A stretch of DNA of 64,000 nucleotides from Candidatus Arcticimaribacter forsetii (GCF_910589745.1 NZ_OU342399.1:1240001-1304000); one strand, 5' to 3'; positions 47,936-57,660 are shown, counted from the stretch's first letter. The notes: generated from the sequence alone by a model not told the origin. Translations and numbers: made by a program.

Positions 47936-49123
47936 ATGAAAAAATTAGTTCTCGCTTATAGTGGAGGTTTAGACACCTCATACTGCCTAAAAACACTTTC
48001 TAAAGAAGGCTACGAAGTTCATGCAGTTAGTGTGAATACTGGTGGTTTTTCGGAGCAAGAAATTATAGATCAAGAATCTAAAGCCATGCAAATGGGGGCT
48101 AGTACTTACACCTCAATAAACGCATTAGAATCGTTTTACCAAAAAATTGTAAAATATTTAGTTTTTGGAAATGTACTAAAAAATAACAGCTATCCATTAT
48201 CTGTTAGTGCAGAACGTATTATACAAGCGGTTGAAATCATTTCCTATGCCAAAAAAATAGGAGCTCAATATATTGCCCATGGAAGTACGGGGGCTGGGAA
48301 TGATCAGGTTCGTTTTGATTTAATTTTTCAAGTATTGGCTCCAGGAATTGAAATTATTACTCCAATTAGAGACCAACAACTCTCTAGGGAAGCAGAAATT
48401 GAATACCTAAAATCAGAGGGAATAGAACTCTCATGGGAGAAAGCACAATATTCAATTAATCAAGGTCTATGGGGAACTAGTGTTGGAGGTAGTGAAACAC
48501 TTACATCACATCAAGCTTTACCTAGTTCAGCATATCCGAGTCAATTAGTGAAATCCGAATCAAAGAAAATTACACTTGATTTTGAAAAAGGAGAATTAAA
48601 AGGAATAGATGGAGTAAAAGGAAATTCGGTTGCCCTTATTCAACAATTACAAGAAATTGCAAAAGGTTATGCTATTGGAAGAGATATTCATGTAGGAGAT
48701 ACGATTATTGGGATAAAAGGACGCGTAGGTTTTGAAGCTGCAGCTCCTTTGATTATAATAAAAGCACATCATTTACTAGAAAAACATACCCTCTCGAAGT
48801 GGCAACAATTTCAAAAAGAACAGATGGGGAGTTTCTATGGTATGCAATTACATGAAGGAAATTATTTAGATCCCGTTATGAGAGATATTGAGTCTTTCCT
48901 GGAGAGTAGTCAAAAAACTGTAAACGGATCTGTAACCCTAACATTACATCCCTACCGTTTTGAGATGGAAGGAATCCAATCCCCGAACGATTTAATGAAT
49001 GCTTCTTTTGGAAGTTATGGAGAAATGAATAAAGGCTGGACAGCAGATGACGCTAAAGGTTTTATAAAAATAACAGCAAACGCACATACCATTTATGGGA
49101 GTGTAAACAATAACGATATATAA
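47936..49123 (+). CDS. argG: Argininosuccinate synthase ArgG
   Basis: A 395-residue N-type PP-loop enzyme that condenses citrulline and aspartate. The PP-loop is LVLAYSGGLDTSYCLKTL (4-21). IAHGSTGAGNDQVRFDLIF, SINQGLWGTSVGG and HEGNYLDPVMRDIESFLESSQKTVNGSVTL are diagnostic. Length is normal for the family. It is second in the operon after the GNAT and overlaps argC by one base (TAATG). Confidence 0.97.
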   Translation: MKKLVLAYSGGLDTSYCLKTLSKEGYEVHAVSVNTGGFSEQEIIDQESKAMQMGASTYTSINALESFYQKIVKYLVFGNVLKNNSYPLSVSAERIIQAVEIISYAKKIGAQYIAHGSTGAGNDQVRFDLIFQVLAPGIEIITPIRDQQLSREAEIEYLKSEGIELSWEKAQYSINQGLWGTSVGGSETLTSHQALPSSAYPSQLVKSESKKITLDFEKGELKGIDGVKGNSVALIQQLQEIAKGYAIGRDIHVGDTIIGIKGRVGFEAAAPLIIIKAHHLLEKHTLSKWQQFQKEQMGSFYGMQLHEGNYLDPVMRDIESFLESSQKTVNGSVTLTLHPYRFEMEGIQSPNDLMNASFGSYGEMNKGWTADDAKGFIKITANAHTIYGSVNNNDI

Positions 49124-50097
49124 TGAAAACAGTAGGTATAATTGGTGGATCAGGGTATACAGGAGGAGAACTACTAAGACTTGTTCTGAATCATCCAGCA
49201 CTTGAATTAAACTTTGTTTACAGTACAACAAGACCAGGTTTTGCAATAAGCGATACCCATCCAGATTTACTTGGAACAACTTCTATGAACTTTACAGATC
49301 AGGTGAATTTAGAAGTTGATGTAGTTTTTCTTTGCCTTGGTCATGGAAATTCTTCTAAATTTTTAGAGCAGAAAAGATTTTCTGACCAGACTATAATCAT
49401 TGACTTAAGTAATGATTTTAGACTATCAAGCGATAGTGAATTTATGGGAAGAAAATTCATCTACGGCTTACCTGAACTTAATAAAGAAGCCATTGAACAA
49501 ACAAATGCAATAGCAAATCCAGGATGTTTTGCAACCGCAATTCAATTAGCATTACTTCCTTTAGCAAAGGAAAATAAGCTTTCGAACAGTGTTCACATTA
49601 ATGCAACTACTGGAAGTACTGGAGCGGGTGTTGGTCTTTCTGCAACTGCTCATTTTAGTTGGAGAAACAATAACGTATCCTGGTACAAACCCTTTACGCA
49701 CCAGCATCTTGGAGAAATTAATGAAACCATTGAAACTCTTCAAGGGTCAAAACCTCAAATTCATTTTTTACCCCACCGAGGTGATTTTACCAGAGGAATT
49801 TTTGCTACGGCGTACACCTCATATCAAGGAACTTTGGAGGAAGCAAAGGAACTTTACAAAAACTATTATGCAAATGATCCTTTTACACATGTTTCAGAAC
49901 AAGAAATTTCTTTAAAACAGGTCATAAACTCAAATAACTGCTTCATTCACTTACACTTGCATGAAGGCACTTTACTGGTTACATCAGTGATCGACAATTT
50001 AATTAAAGGAGCATCTGGACAAGCTATTCAAAATTTAAATTTAATTTTTGGATGGGAAGAAAAATTAGGACTAAACTTAAAAGGGTCTACTTTTTAA
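49123..50097 (+). CDS. argC: N-acyl-gamma-glutamyl-phosphate reductase ArgC
   Basis: A 324-residue NADPH-dependent reductase. The Rossmann motif is GIIGGSGYTGGELLRLVLNHP (5-25). The active-site Cys lies in AIANPGCFATAIQLALLP and HFLPHRGDFTRGIFATAY is the conserved C-terminal block. It reduces N-acylglutamyl phosphate to the semialdehyde; the acyl group is probably succinyl here. It overlaps argG by one base. Confidence 0.97.
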   Translation: MKTVGIIGGSGYTGGELLRLVLNHPALELNFVYSTTRPGFAISDTHPDLLGTTSMNFTDQVNLEVDVVFLCLGHGNSSKFLEQKRFSDQTIIIDLSNDFRLSSDSEFMGRKFIYGLPELNKEAIEQTNAIANPGCFATAIQLALLPLAKENKLSNSVHINATTGSTGAGVGLSATAHFSWRNNNVSWYKPFTHQHLGEINETIETLQGSKPQIHFLPHRGDFTRGIFATAYTSYQGTLEEAKELYKNYYANDPFTHVSEQEISLKQVINSNNCFIHLHLHEGTLLVTSVIDNLIKGASGQAIQNLNLIFGWEEKLGLNLKGSTF

Positions 50098-50113
50098 AAC
50101 TAAATAAAACATA

Positions 50114-50908
50114 ATGAAAATTGCAATTATAGGTACTGGGAATCTTGGTTTAAGCATCGCAAAAGGCTTAATTATTAATAATACAATCACAAAACTGTAT
50201 CTTACAAAGAGAAATTTAAGTTCAATAGAAGAATACGGAGCTAATAAAAATGTGATACTAACTACGGATAATTCGGAAGCAATTACCAACTCTGATATTT
50301 TAATTTTTGCAGTTCAACCGGGTCAATTTGAAAACATACTTTCCTCTATAAAGCATTTGCTAACGGACAAGCATGTTATTATTTCTACAATAACTGGATT
50401 TAAAATTGAGCGAATTGAACGCATTATCGGTGCCGAGTTTCCAATAATTCGAAGCATGCCTAACACTGCAATATCTGTTGGTAAATCAATGACTTGCATT
50501 TGCTCTAATGAAGTTGGTAAAAAACGTATTGATATTGCGAGTGCAATCTTCAATGGATTGGGAACTTCGATTAAAATATCAGAGGAGAATATGCAAGCTG
50601 CCACAGTAATCTGTGCAAGTGGAATTGCATTTTGGATGCGATTAATTAGAGCCATGACTCAAGGTGGAGTTCAGCTAGGTTTTGAAGCAAAAGAAGCTAT
50701 GGATATGGCAATGTATACTGCCTTAGGAGCAGCAACACTTTTGAATGAAAATAAGTCTCACCCAGAAGAGGAAATTGATAAAGTTACAACTCCAAGAGGA
50801 TGTACTATTACAGGTTTAAATGAAATGGAACACCAGGGACTTAGCTCCTCGTTAATACAAGGGTTAACAGCATCATTTAATAAGATTAACGAAATCTCAA
50901 CAGAATAA
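50114..50908 (+). CDS. proC: Pyrroline-5-carboxylate reductase ProC
   Basis: A 264-residue NAD(P)H enzyme, final step of proline synthesis. The nucleotide motif is IAIIGTGNLGLSIAKGLII (3-21). IIRSMPNTAISVGKSMTC and the C-terminal EEIDKVTTPRGCTITGLNEMEHQGLSSSLIQGL are ProC hallmarks. It lies within the arginine operon without proA or proB, 16 bp after argC and 2 bp before argD. It presumably uses pyrroline-5-carboxylate made elsewhere, or from ornithine. Confidence 0.95.
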   Translation: MKIAIIGTGNLGLSIAKGLIINNTITKLYLTKRNLSSIEEYGANKNVILTTDNSEAITNSDILIFAVQPGQFENILSSIKHLLTDKHVIISTITGFKIERIERIIGAEFPIIRSMPNTAISVGKSMTCICSNEVGKKRIDIASAIFNGLGTSIKISEENMQAATVICASGIAFWMRLIRAMTQGGVQLGFEAKEAMDMAMYTALGAATLLNENKSHPEEEIDKVTTPRGCTITGLNEMEHQGLSSSLIQGLTASFNKINEISTE

Positions 50909-50910
50909 AT

Positions 50911-52050
50911 ATGAAGTTATTTGATGTTTACCCACTTTATGAAGTAACACCTGTAAAAGCAAAGGACGTTTATGTATACGATGAAAAAGGCACTGAATAT
51001 CTAGACCTATATGGAGGACATGCTGTTATATCAATCGGTCATGGACATCCACATTACATCAAAAAAATAAAAGATCAGTTAGATAACATTGGTTTCTATT
51101 CAAATGCAATACAAAACCCTTTGCAACAAGAGCTTGCAGATGGTATTGGGTACCAATCTTGTTGCCATGATTACCAATTGTTTTTATGTAGTTCTGGTGC
51201 GGAAGCTATTGAAAATGCTTTAAAGCTTGCTTCTTTTCATACCGACAAAAAAAGAATTATAGCTTTTAAAAACGCATTTCACGGAAGAACCAGTGCAGCA
51301 GTTGCGGCAACAGACAATCCAAATATAAATGCACCTTTAAACAAACAACAGGCAGTTACTTTTATTGAATTTAATGATGCTAAAAGTCTTGAAGAAGAAC
51401 TTCAAAAGGGAGATGTTTGTGCAGTAATTTTTGAAAGTATTCAAGGAGTTGGTGGATTAGATCAACCGACAGATGATTTTGTTTTAGAAATGAATCGTCT
51501 TTGTAAACACTATAATAGTTGTTTAATTGCAGACGAAGTTCAGTCCGGATTTGGAAGAACAGGAACCTTCTTTGCATATCAAAAATATGCTATAGAGCCA
51601 GACATTGTTACTATGGCCAAAGGGATGGGGAATGGATTTCCTATTGGAGGAATTTTAGTTCATCCTAACATCAAAGCTAAATACGGTATGTTAGGGACTA
51701 CATTTGGTGGTAATCATCTAGCCTGTGCAGCCTCTATTGCAGTTTTGGAAGTTTTAGAAAAAGAAAACTTACAAGCGAAAGCGAAAGCTATGGAATCTTA
51801 CTTTGTAGAACAAGCAAAAGAGATTCTGCAAGTGTCCAAAATAAAAGGACGTGGATTAATGTTAGGACTTGAATTTAACTTTGAAGTGGGTGATCTAAGA
51901 AAAACATTAATTTACGATAAAAAAATATTTACTGGAGGAAGTAGTAACAAGAAACTACTGAGAATTTTACCCCCCTTAACGGTCCAGAAAAAACATATTG
52001 ACTATTTCTTTAAGAGTTTAAAAGAAGCACTTAAAGAACATAAAAACTAA
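50911..52050 (+). CDS. argD: N-acylornithine aminotransferase ArgD
   Basis: A 379-residue PLP aminotransferase of class III. The motif LYGGHAVISIGHGHPHYIK (31-49) is followed by LCSSGAEAIENALKLA and KRIIAFKNAFHGRTSAAVAATDN. CLIADEVQSGFGRTGTFFAY and the PLP lysine in DIVTMAKGMGNGFPIGG complete the site. It converts N-acylglutamate semialdehyde to N-acylornithine. It is 2 bp after proC and 3 bp before argF'. Confidence 0.95.
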   Translation: MKLFDVYPLYEVTPVKAKDVYVYDEKGTEYLDLYGGHAVISIGHGHPHYIKKIKDQLDNIGFYSNAIQNPLQQELADGIGYQSCCHDYQLFLCSSGAEAIENALKLASFHTDKKRIIAFKNAFHGRTSAAVAATDNPNINAPLNKQQAVTFIEFNDAKSLEEELQKGDVCAVIFESIQGVGGLDQPTDDFVLEMNRLCKHYNSCLIADEVQSGFGRTGTFFAYQKYAIEPDIVTMAKGMGNGFPIGGILVHPNIKAKYGMLGTTFGGNHLACAASIAVLEVLEKENLQAKAKAMESYFVEQAKEILQVSKIKGRGLMLGLEFNFEVGDLRKTLIYDKKIFTGGSSNKKLLRILPPLTVQKKHIDYFFKSLKEALKEHKN

Positions 52051-52053
52051 CAA

Positions 52054-53001
52054 ATGAAAAATTTCATATCCCTTACTGACCTTCCAAATTTTGATGCTGC
52101 CTTAGAACTTGCTAAATCTCTAAAGGAGGATCCTTATGCATTCGAAAATCATGCAAAAAGGAAGACTTTAGGGTTAATATTTTTCAATCCAAGTTTAAGA
52201 ACACGATTAAGCACCCAGAAAGCAGCTCAGAATTTAGGATTCGAAACCTTAGTAATGAATTTCTCAAACGAAGCTTGGGCTCTTGAATTTGAAGATGGAA
52301 CAGAAATGCGAGGAATTCGTTCTGAACATGTTCGAGAAGCAGCAGCCGTTATTTCTCAGTATTGTGACGTTGTAGCAATTCGTGCTTTTGCTTCCCTTAA
52401 TAACAAAGAACAAGACGAAGCAGAAATTGTTTTAAACAGTTTTGCTAACTACGCAAGTATTCCAGTAATCAATATGGAAAGTGCTACCGGTCACCCCCTA
52501 CAAGCTCTGGCAGATGCATTAACTTTAGCAGAACATAAAACACTTCATAAACCAAAAGTTGTTTTGTCCTGGGCACCACATCCAAAAGCATTACCCCATG
52601 CGGTTGGTAATTCTTTTGTTAAAATGATGGAACATCAAGATGCAGAATTTGTAATAACAAACCCAGAAGGATATGATCTAGATCCTAGAATTACAAAAGA
52701 TATTCCTGTGATTCATAATCAAGAAGAAGCTTTAAAAAATGCTGATTTTGTATATGCAAAAAACTGGTGCTCTTACTCAAATTATGGCTCTATACTCAGA
52801 ACAGATGACGAATGGATGCTAACAGCTGACAAGATGAAATTAACAAATAATGCTAAATTTATGCATTGTCTTCCAGTACGAAGAAACATTGTAGTAGCTG
52901 ATGGAGTTTTAGATAATTCTAACTCGCTGGTTATAGAACAAGCGAATAACAGAACTTATGCTGCACAAGCTGTTCTAAAAACAATAATCGATCATGTCTA
53001 A
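52054..53001 (+). CDS. argF': N-succinylornithine carbamoyltransferase ArgF'
   Basis: A 315-residue transcarbamylase of the acylated-ornithine type. The carbamoyl-phosphate loop reads FNPSLRTRLS (44-53), unlike the STRTR of ornithine carbamoyltransferases. The acyl-pocket segment is MRGIRSEHVREAA (85-97) with Ser90, where N-acetylornithine enzymes have Glu and B. fragilis succinylornithine transcarbamylase has Pro. As I recall, changing that Glu to Ser or Pro gives succinyl specificity. The C-terminal HCLPVRRN motif is present. It yields N-succinylcitrulline. It overlaps argB by 8 bp. Confidence 0.9.
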   Translation: MKNFISLTDLPNFDAALELAKSLKEDPYAFENHAKRKTLGLIFFNPSLRTRLSTQKAAQNLGFETLVMNFSNEAWALEFEDGTEMRGIRSEHVREAAAVISQYCDVVAIRAFASLNNKEQDEAEIVLNSFANYASIPVINMESATGHPLQALADALTLAEHKTLHKPKVVLSWAPHPKALPHAVGNSFVKMMEHQDAEFVITNPEGYDLDPRITKDIPVIHNQEEALKNADFVYAKNWCSYSNYGSILRTDDEWMLTADKMKLTNNAKFMHCLPVRRNIVVADGVLDNSNSLVIEQANNRTYAAQAVLKTIIDHV

Positions 53002-53767
53002 ACTAAATATTGTAAAAGTTGGTGGAAATGTAATTGAAAACCCTAAAACGTTATTCCCATTTCTTCAAGAATTTGCAAAATTAGAAGGAAATAAAATCCT
53101 TGTTCATGGTGGGGGTAAAAAAGCTACACTTTGGGCTGAGCGTTTAGGTATTCCTGTACAAATGAATGATGGACGAAGAATTACTGATGCTGAAACTCTA
53201 GAGCTAATAACTGGAATTTACGGAGGTCAAGTTAATAAAAACATTGTTGCCCTACTCCAAGGGCTGGACTGTAATGCCATCGGATTATCAGGGGCAGATG
53301 GAAATGCGATTAGAGCTAAAAAAAGACCTGCAAAACCAATTGATTATGGGTTTGTTGGAGATGTTACATTGGTTAACTCTGCATTTTTTGTTAATTTATT
53401 AAAACAAAAATTAAGTCCAGTTTGTTGTGCATTAACTCATACAGGTTCCGGTCAAATCTTAAACACAAATGCAGACACGATTGCCTCAAAAATTGCAGTA
53501 GCACTAAGCACTAAATTTGAAGTAAACTTATTTTATTGTTTTGAAAAACCTGGGGTATTAGAATCTGTTGAGGAAGATGATTCCCTGATTGAACATATAG
53601 ATTCAAAAAAATATAAAGAATTAAAAGAACACAAAATTATTCATGAAGGTATGCTACCGAAAATGAAAAATGCATTTGATGCACTTAATCAAGGAGTCTC
53701 AAAAGTAGCGATTGGAAAACCGGAAATGATTGGTGGAAAAATTAAACATACCTCATTAACACTATAA
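52994..53767 (+). CDS. argB: N-acylglutamate kinase ArgB
   Basis: A 257-residue amino-acid kinase. It starts KLNIVKVGGNVIENP with the phosphate-binding GG, then ILVHGGGKKATLW. The substrate Arg lies in DGRRITDAETLEL. LSGADGNAIRAKKR, TNADTIASKIA and EGMLPKMKNAFDALNQGVSKVAIGKP complete the fold. It phosphorylates N-acyl-glutamate, in this pathway probably the N-succinyl form. Feedback by arginine is known for some ArgBs, but the N-terminal helix typical of arginine-sensitive enzymes is not apparent. Confidence 0.95.
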   Translation: MSKLNIVKVGGNVIENPKTLFPFLQEFAKLEGNKILVHGGGKKATLWAERLGIPVQMNDGRRITDAETLELITGIYGGQVNKNIVALLQGLDCNAIGLSGADGNAIRAKKRPAKPIDYGFVGDVTLVNSAFFVNLLKQKLSPVCCALTHTGSGQILNTNADTIASKIAVALSTKFEVNLFYCFEKPGVLESVEEDDSLIEHIDSKKYKELKEHKIIHEGMLPKMKNAFDALNQGVSKVAIGKPEMIGGKIKHTSLTL

Positions 53768-53768
53768 A

Positions 53769-54827
53769 ATGAACGAAGTCTTAACCCAAGAAGCCTTAGC
53801 ATTGTTAAAAGATTTAATTTCAATTCAATCTTTTTCAAGCGAAGAACAAGGAACAGCAGAAAGGATAGAAAAATGGTTTACAGACCATGACATTCCATTC
53901 ATGCGTGAAAATAATAATGTTTACGCCTTCAATCATACGTTTGAAGAAGGTAAACCTACCCTACTTTTAAATTCACATCACGATACTGTAAAACCAAATA
54001 GTGCTTATACCAAAGATCCATTTCAACCCCATGTAGAAGATGGAAAACTCTATGGTTTAGGGAGTAACGATGCAGGAGGTCCACTCGTTTCACTGATTGC
54101 ACTTTTTACACATTACTATGAACATCCTAACCCAAAATACAATCTCATTATCGCAGCTACTGCGGAGGAAGAAAGCTCTGGTCCTTTGGGGCTCAACTCT
54201 CTTTTAAAAACATTACCACCTATTGATGTTGCAATAGTGGGAGAACCTACCCTGATGCAACTAGCTGTAGCTGAGAAGGGTCTGGTTGTATTTGACGGAG
54301 TTATTTCTGGAACAGCAAGTCACGCTGCACATCCAAATGATGATAATCCAATCATGAAACTACCAGGAGTATTACAGTGGTTTAATGACTTTGAATTCGA
54401 AAAAGTATCAGATCAATTAGGACCTGTAAAAATGACCGTAACACAAGTAAGTGCTGGAAAACAACACAATGTAGTTCCTGCCGAAGTAAATTTGGTTATT
54501 GATGTTCGAGTGAATGACCGTTATACTAATCAAGAAATTGTTGATTTACTTCAAAAGGAAGCTCCTTGTAAATTAACGCCTAGATCAATAGATCTAAATT
54601 CCTCATCAATTCCTTTAGATCATGAATTGGTAACAACAGGAATAGAATTAGGAAGAAAACCATACGGATCTCCTACCCTATCAGATCAAGCAAAATTATC
54701 TTGTCCTTCCCTAAAACTTGGTCCTGGAGACTCGACAAGATCACATACCGCAAATGAATACATTCATGTCTCTGAAATTGAGGAGGGCATTTCTATATAT
54801 ATCAACTTATTGAATGAAATCTTATGA
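53769..54827 (+). CDS. argE: M20 family deacylase (ArgE/DapE-type), N-succinylcitrulline desuccinylase
   Basis: A 352-residue M20 metallopeptidase-fold deacylase. It shows metal ligands HHDTVKP (about 66-72), GLGSNDAGGPLVSLI, the catalytic Glu pair in AATAEEESSGPLG, and a dimerisation lid with HAAHPNDDNPI. The C-terminal GPGDSTRSHTANEYI supplies the last His. In an operon with a succinylornithine-type transcarbamylase it should remove the acyl group from N-succinylcitrulline, giving citrulline. The substrate is inferred from context. Its end overlaps the argH start by 4 bp. Confidence 0.9.
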   Translation: MNEVLTQEALALLKDLISIQSFSSEEQGTAERIEKWFTDHDIPFMRENNNVYAFNHTFEEGKPTLLLNSHHDTVKPNSAYTKDPFQPHVEDGKLYGLGSNDAGGPLVSLIALFTHYYEHPNPKYNLIIAATAEEESSGPLGLNSLLKTLPPIDVAIVGEPTLMQLAVAEKGLVVFDGVISGTASHAAHPNDDNPIMKLPGVLQWFNDFEFEKVSDQLGPVKMTVTQVSAGKQHNVVPAEVNLVIDVRVNDRYTNQEIVDLLQKEAPCKLTPRSIDLNSSSIPLDHELVTTGIELGRKPYGSPTLSDQAKLSCPSLKLGPGDSTRSHTANEYIHVSEIEEGISIYINLLNEIL

Positions 54828-56104
54828 AACTTTGGCAAAAAGGTAACGCAGCACATCAAAAAGTAGATCATTTTACCGTTGGTAGTGATCGCGAATACGA
54901 TTTATTACTAGCAGCATATGACTGTGAGGCATCTAGCGCTCATGCTCAAATGCTAGCTAAAATTGGACTTTTAACTAAGGAAGAAGCCAATTTAGTTACC
55001 CTTGCTTTAAATAATCTAAAAAAGAAAGCTCTAGAAGGGAGCTTTACGATAGAAGATGAATTTGAAGATATGCATTCTAAAATTGAACATGTTCTAACCG
55101 ATCAATTAGGTGATTTAGGGAAAAAAATACACACTGCACGATCTCGAAATGATCAAGTTTTAGTTGCAATGCACTTATATCTAAAAAATGAAATTACTGG
55201 AATTAAAAAAACTGTAATTGAATTATTCGATCTTTTAATGAGTTTAGCAGAACAACATAAAAATGAATTAATCCCAGGTTACACCCATTTACAAGTAGCC
55301 ATGCCATCTTCTTTTGGAATGTGGTTTTCTGCTTATGCCGAAAGTCTAATTGATGATGTTCAGTTTTTAAACACTGCATTTTGTTTAGTAGATCAAAATC
55401 CCCTAGGTAGTGCAGCAGGATATGGTAGTTCGTTTCCTATTGACAGAGAATATACTACTGAAGCATTGAACTTTGGAACTTTAAAATACAACTCCGTTGC
55501 AGCTCAAATGAGTCGTGGAAAAGTTGAAAAAACAACAGCTGTTGCACTAAGTATGGTGGGAAGTACACTTTCTAAATTTGCTATGGACGTTTGCTTATAT
55601 ATGGGGCAAGATTTCAATTTTGTATCCTTTCCAGATGATCTTACAACAGGTTCGAGTATAATGCCACATAAAAAAAATCCTGATATTTTTGAATTGATCC
55701 GAGGTAAGTGTAATGCTCTTCAAGCTTTACCAACCCAATTAACTTTACTAACAACAAATTTACCCTCCGGTTACCATAGGGAGTTACAACTTGCTAAAGG
55801 TCCAATAATTGATGGAATTCAAGAATTAAAAGCATGCTTAGATATGTTGTTGTTTAGTCTTCCAAAAATTGAAGTTTCAAAAAACATAACCGATCAATCT
55901 AAATATGATTACCTCTTTAGTGTTGATACATTGAATGCAAAAGTTCAAGATGGAATGCCTTTTAGAGATGCCTATAGAGAATTAGGAAATGCAATTGAAA
56001 ATGGAGATTATGATCCAAACCGTTCAGTTGAACACACTCATTTAGGAAGTATTGGAAACTTAGGGTTAGAACAGATTAGAGAAAAAATGAATGGGTTACG
56101 TTAA
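54824..56104 (+). CDS. argH: Argininosuccinate lyase ArgH
   Basis: A 426-residue fumarase-superfamily lyase that cleaves argininosuccinate to arginine and fumarate. HTARSRNDQVLVAMHLYLK and GYTHLQVAMPSSFGMW precede the flexible catalytic loop GSSIMPHKKNPDIFELIRGK with the active-site Ser. NPLGSAAGYGSSFPIDREYT is also canonical. It is the last gene of the arginine operon, slightly shorter than the E. coli enzyme. No terminator hairpin was seen in the 98 bp before the next gene. Confidence 0.97.
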   Translation: MKLWQKGNAAHQKVDHFTVGSDREYDLLLAAYDCEASSAHAQMLAKIGLLTKEEANLVTLALNNLKKKALEGSFTIEDEFEDMHSKIEHVLTDQLGDLGKKIHTARSRNDQVLVAMHLYLKNEITGIKKTVIELFDLLMSLAEQHKNELIPGYTHLQVAMPSSFGMWFSAYAESLIDDVQFLNTAFCLVDQNPLGSAAGYGSSFPIDREYTTEALNFGTLKYNSVAAQMSRGKVEKTTAVALSMVGSTLSKFAMDVCLYMGQDFNFVSFPDDLTTGSSIMPHKKNPDIFELIRGKCNALQALPTQLTLLTTNLPSGYHRELQLAKGPIIDGIQELKACLDMLLFSLPKIEVSKNITDQSKYDYLFSVDTLNAKVQDGMPFRDAYRELGNAIENGDYDPNRSVEHTHLGSIGNLGLEQIREKMNGLR

Positions 56105-56202
56105 GATTTAAATAAAAAATTCCTTCAAACAATTATTATTAAATTTATAAAAATACCTTTAGTGTAATTTAAATAAATTAAGATCCTTTAATAATAATTG
56201 TA

Positions 56203-57084
56203 ATGAAAAAAAATATCGGTCTGCATTTACTTTTCTTGTTATTGACTGTTAGTTGTAGTTCAGACAATTATAAAGGGAATTTTAATGCATGTTTTTCAAA
56301 TCAAAATCCAGAGACAATGCTACATTCTGGAGAAACAAGAGAATATATTCTCTACATTCCTAGTAGTTATAGAAGTTCTAATCCTGTACCCATGGTATTA
56401 AATTTTCATGGTTTTGGAGGAAGTGCTTCAGAGTACAGCAGTTATGCTGATATGCGAGAGGAGGCAGAAGCCAATTCTTTTATTTTAGTGTATCCACAAG
56501 GCAGTTGTCTGAACAATACATCACATTGGAACCCTTGTCCTGTTGGAGGTGATAATAAAAGTACAGCTGATGACCTTGGTTTTATTGATTCATTAATTTC
56601 AAAAATATCTAATGAATATTCAATAGATAATCAACGTGTTTACGCTGTTGGATATTCTAATGGCGGAATGATGGCTTATGGTTTAGCTAATTACAAAAGT
56701 AACCTTATAGCAGCAGTAGCTTCAGTTTCTGGAGTACAATTGAGTTGTGGAAGCTCTAATTCAAGTCCAATGCCTGTTGTACATCTTCATGGAACTTCTG
56801 ATGATGTTATTCCATATGAGGGAAATAATGATTATAATTCCGCTCAAAGCGTTTTAGATTATTGGATTAATTTTAATAACACTGCAATCCAACCCGATGT
56901 AAATTCAGAAAGTACTGTAGAGCATTATATCTATAGTCAAGGGGATGACGGTGTTCGTGTAGAACATTTTAAATATATAGGAGGAGAACACATTTGGTTT
57001 AATACAAACTATCAGGGGAAAACTACCTCCCAGATCATATGGAATTTTGTTTCACGCTTTGACAGAAACGGATTACGTGATTGA
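56203..57084 (+). CDS. Extracellular esterase / PHB-depolymerase-like lipoprotein (LpqC-type)
   Basis: A 293-residue secreted alpha/beta hydrolase with a lipoprotein signal MKKNIGLHLLFLLLTVSC (Cys18 as lipidation site). It contains MVLNFHGFGGSASEYSSYADM, the Ser elbow VYAVGYSNGGMMAYGLANY, acid HLHGTSDDVIPYEG and His in YIGGEHIWFN, so a full Ser-Asp-His triad. Extra cysteines (SCLNNTSHWNPCP) may form a disulfide. The family includes feruloyl/acetylxylan esterases and PHB depolymerases, so the natural substrate is uncertain. It stands alone after argH. Confidence 0.85.
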   Translation: MKKNIGLHLLFLLLTVSCSSDNYKGNFNACFSNQNPETMLHSGETREYILYIPSSYRSSNPVPMVLNFHGFGGSASEYSSYADMREEAEANSFILVYPQGSCLNNTSHWNPCPVGGDNKSTADDLGFIDSLISKISNEYSIDNQRVYAVGYSNGGMMAYGLANYKSNLIAAVASVSGVQLSCGSSNSSPMPVVHLHGTSDDVIPYEGNNDYNSAQSVLDYWINFNNTAIQPDVNSESTVEHYIYSQGDDGVRVEHFKYIGGEHIWFNTNYQGKTTSQIIWNFVSRFDRNGLRD

Positions 57085-57138
57085 ACTATTCTAAATTAAA
57101 TATTCTGATCTAATTTTAAAATAACTAAATAAAAAAAA

Positions 57139-57594
57139 ATGGATAATTACACACTAAGGTTTGCCATAAAATCTGACTTAAATAATTTAGTTGGATTATG
57201 TGAAAGACATGCTGTTTTTGAGCAAAGTGAATACGATGCAACAAATAAAAAAGAACTATTGGATTCTCATTTATTCAAAAAAGATCCTAGTTTATTTTGT
57301 TTGGTTGTTGAACATAAAAAAGAACTGATTGGATATGCAACCTACATGAAACAATTTTCTACCTGGGATGCTGAATTTTATATTTATATGGACTGTTTGT
57401 TTATGGACGATAAATTTAGAGGCTTTGGAATAGGAGAAGAATTAGTGAATCGAATAAAAAAAGAAACAAAAGAAAATGGATGTTCACATATTCAGTGGCA
57501 AACACCAGAATTTAACAAACGTGCTATGAAGTTTTATGACCGAATAGGAGCTCAGTCTAAATCTAAAGCAAGATATTTTTTAGGATTAAAGTAA
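57139..57594 (+). CDS. GNAT family N-acetyltransferase
   Basis: A 151-residue GNAT with the strand YIYMDCLFMDDKFRGFGIGEELVNRIKKETKENGCSHIQWQTPEFNKRAMKFYDRIGAQ (about 81-139). That includes the acetyl-CoA P-loop RGFGIGEEL and the C-terminal Tyr typical of the catalytic acid. It is related to spermidine/diamine-acetyltransferase-like proteins in overall shape. Substrate unknown. It sits between the esterase and an RluA gene, both on the same strand. Confidence 0.82.
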   Translation: MDNYTLRFAIKSDLNNLVGLCERHAVFEQSEYDATNKKELLDSHLFKKDPSLFCLVVEHKKELIGYATYMKQFSTWDAEFYIYMDCLFMDDKFRGFGIGEELVNRIKKETKENGCSHIQWQTPEFNKRAMKFYDRIGAQSKSKARYFLGLK

Positions 57595-57660
57595 ACAAGT
57601 TCAAGAATTAAATTAGATAGAATTGACTTTTTTGTATGAATATAAAGACAGATACCAAAG

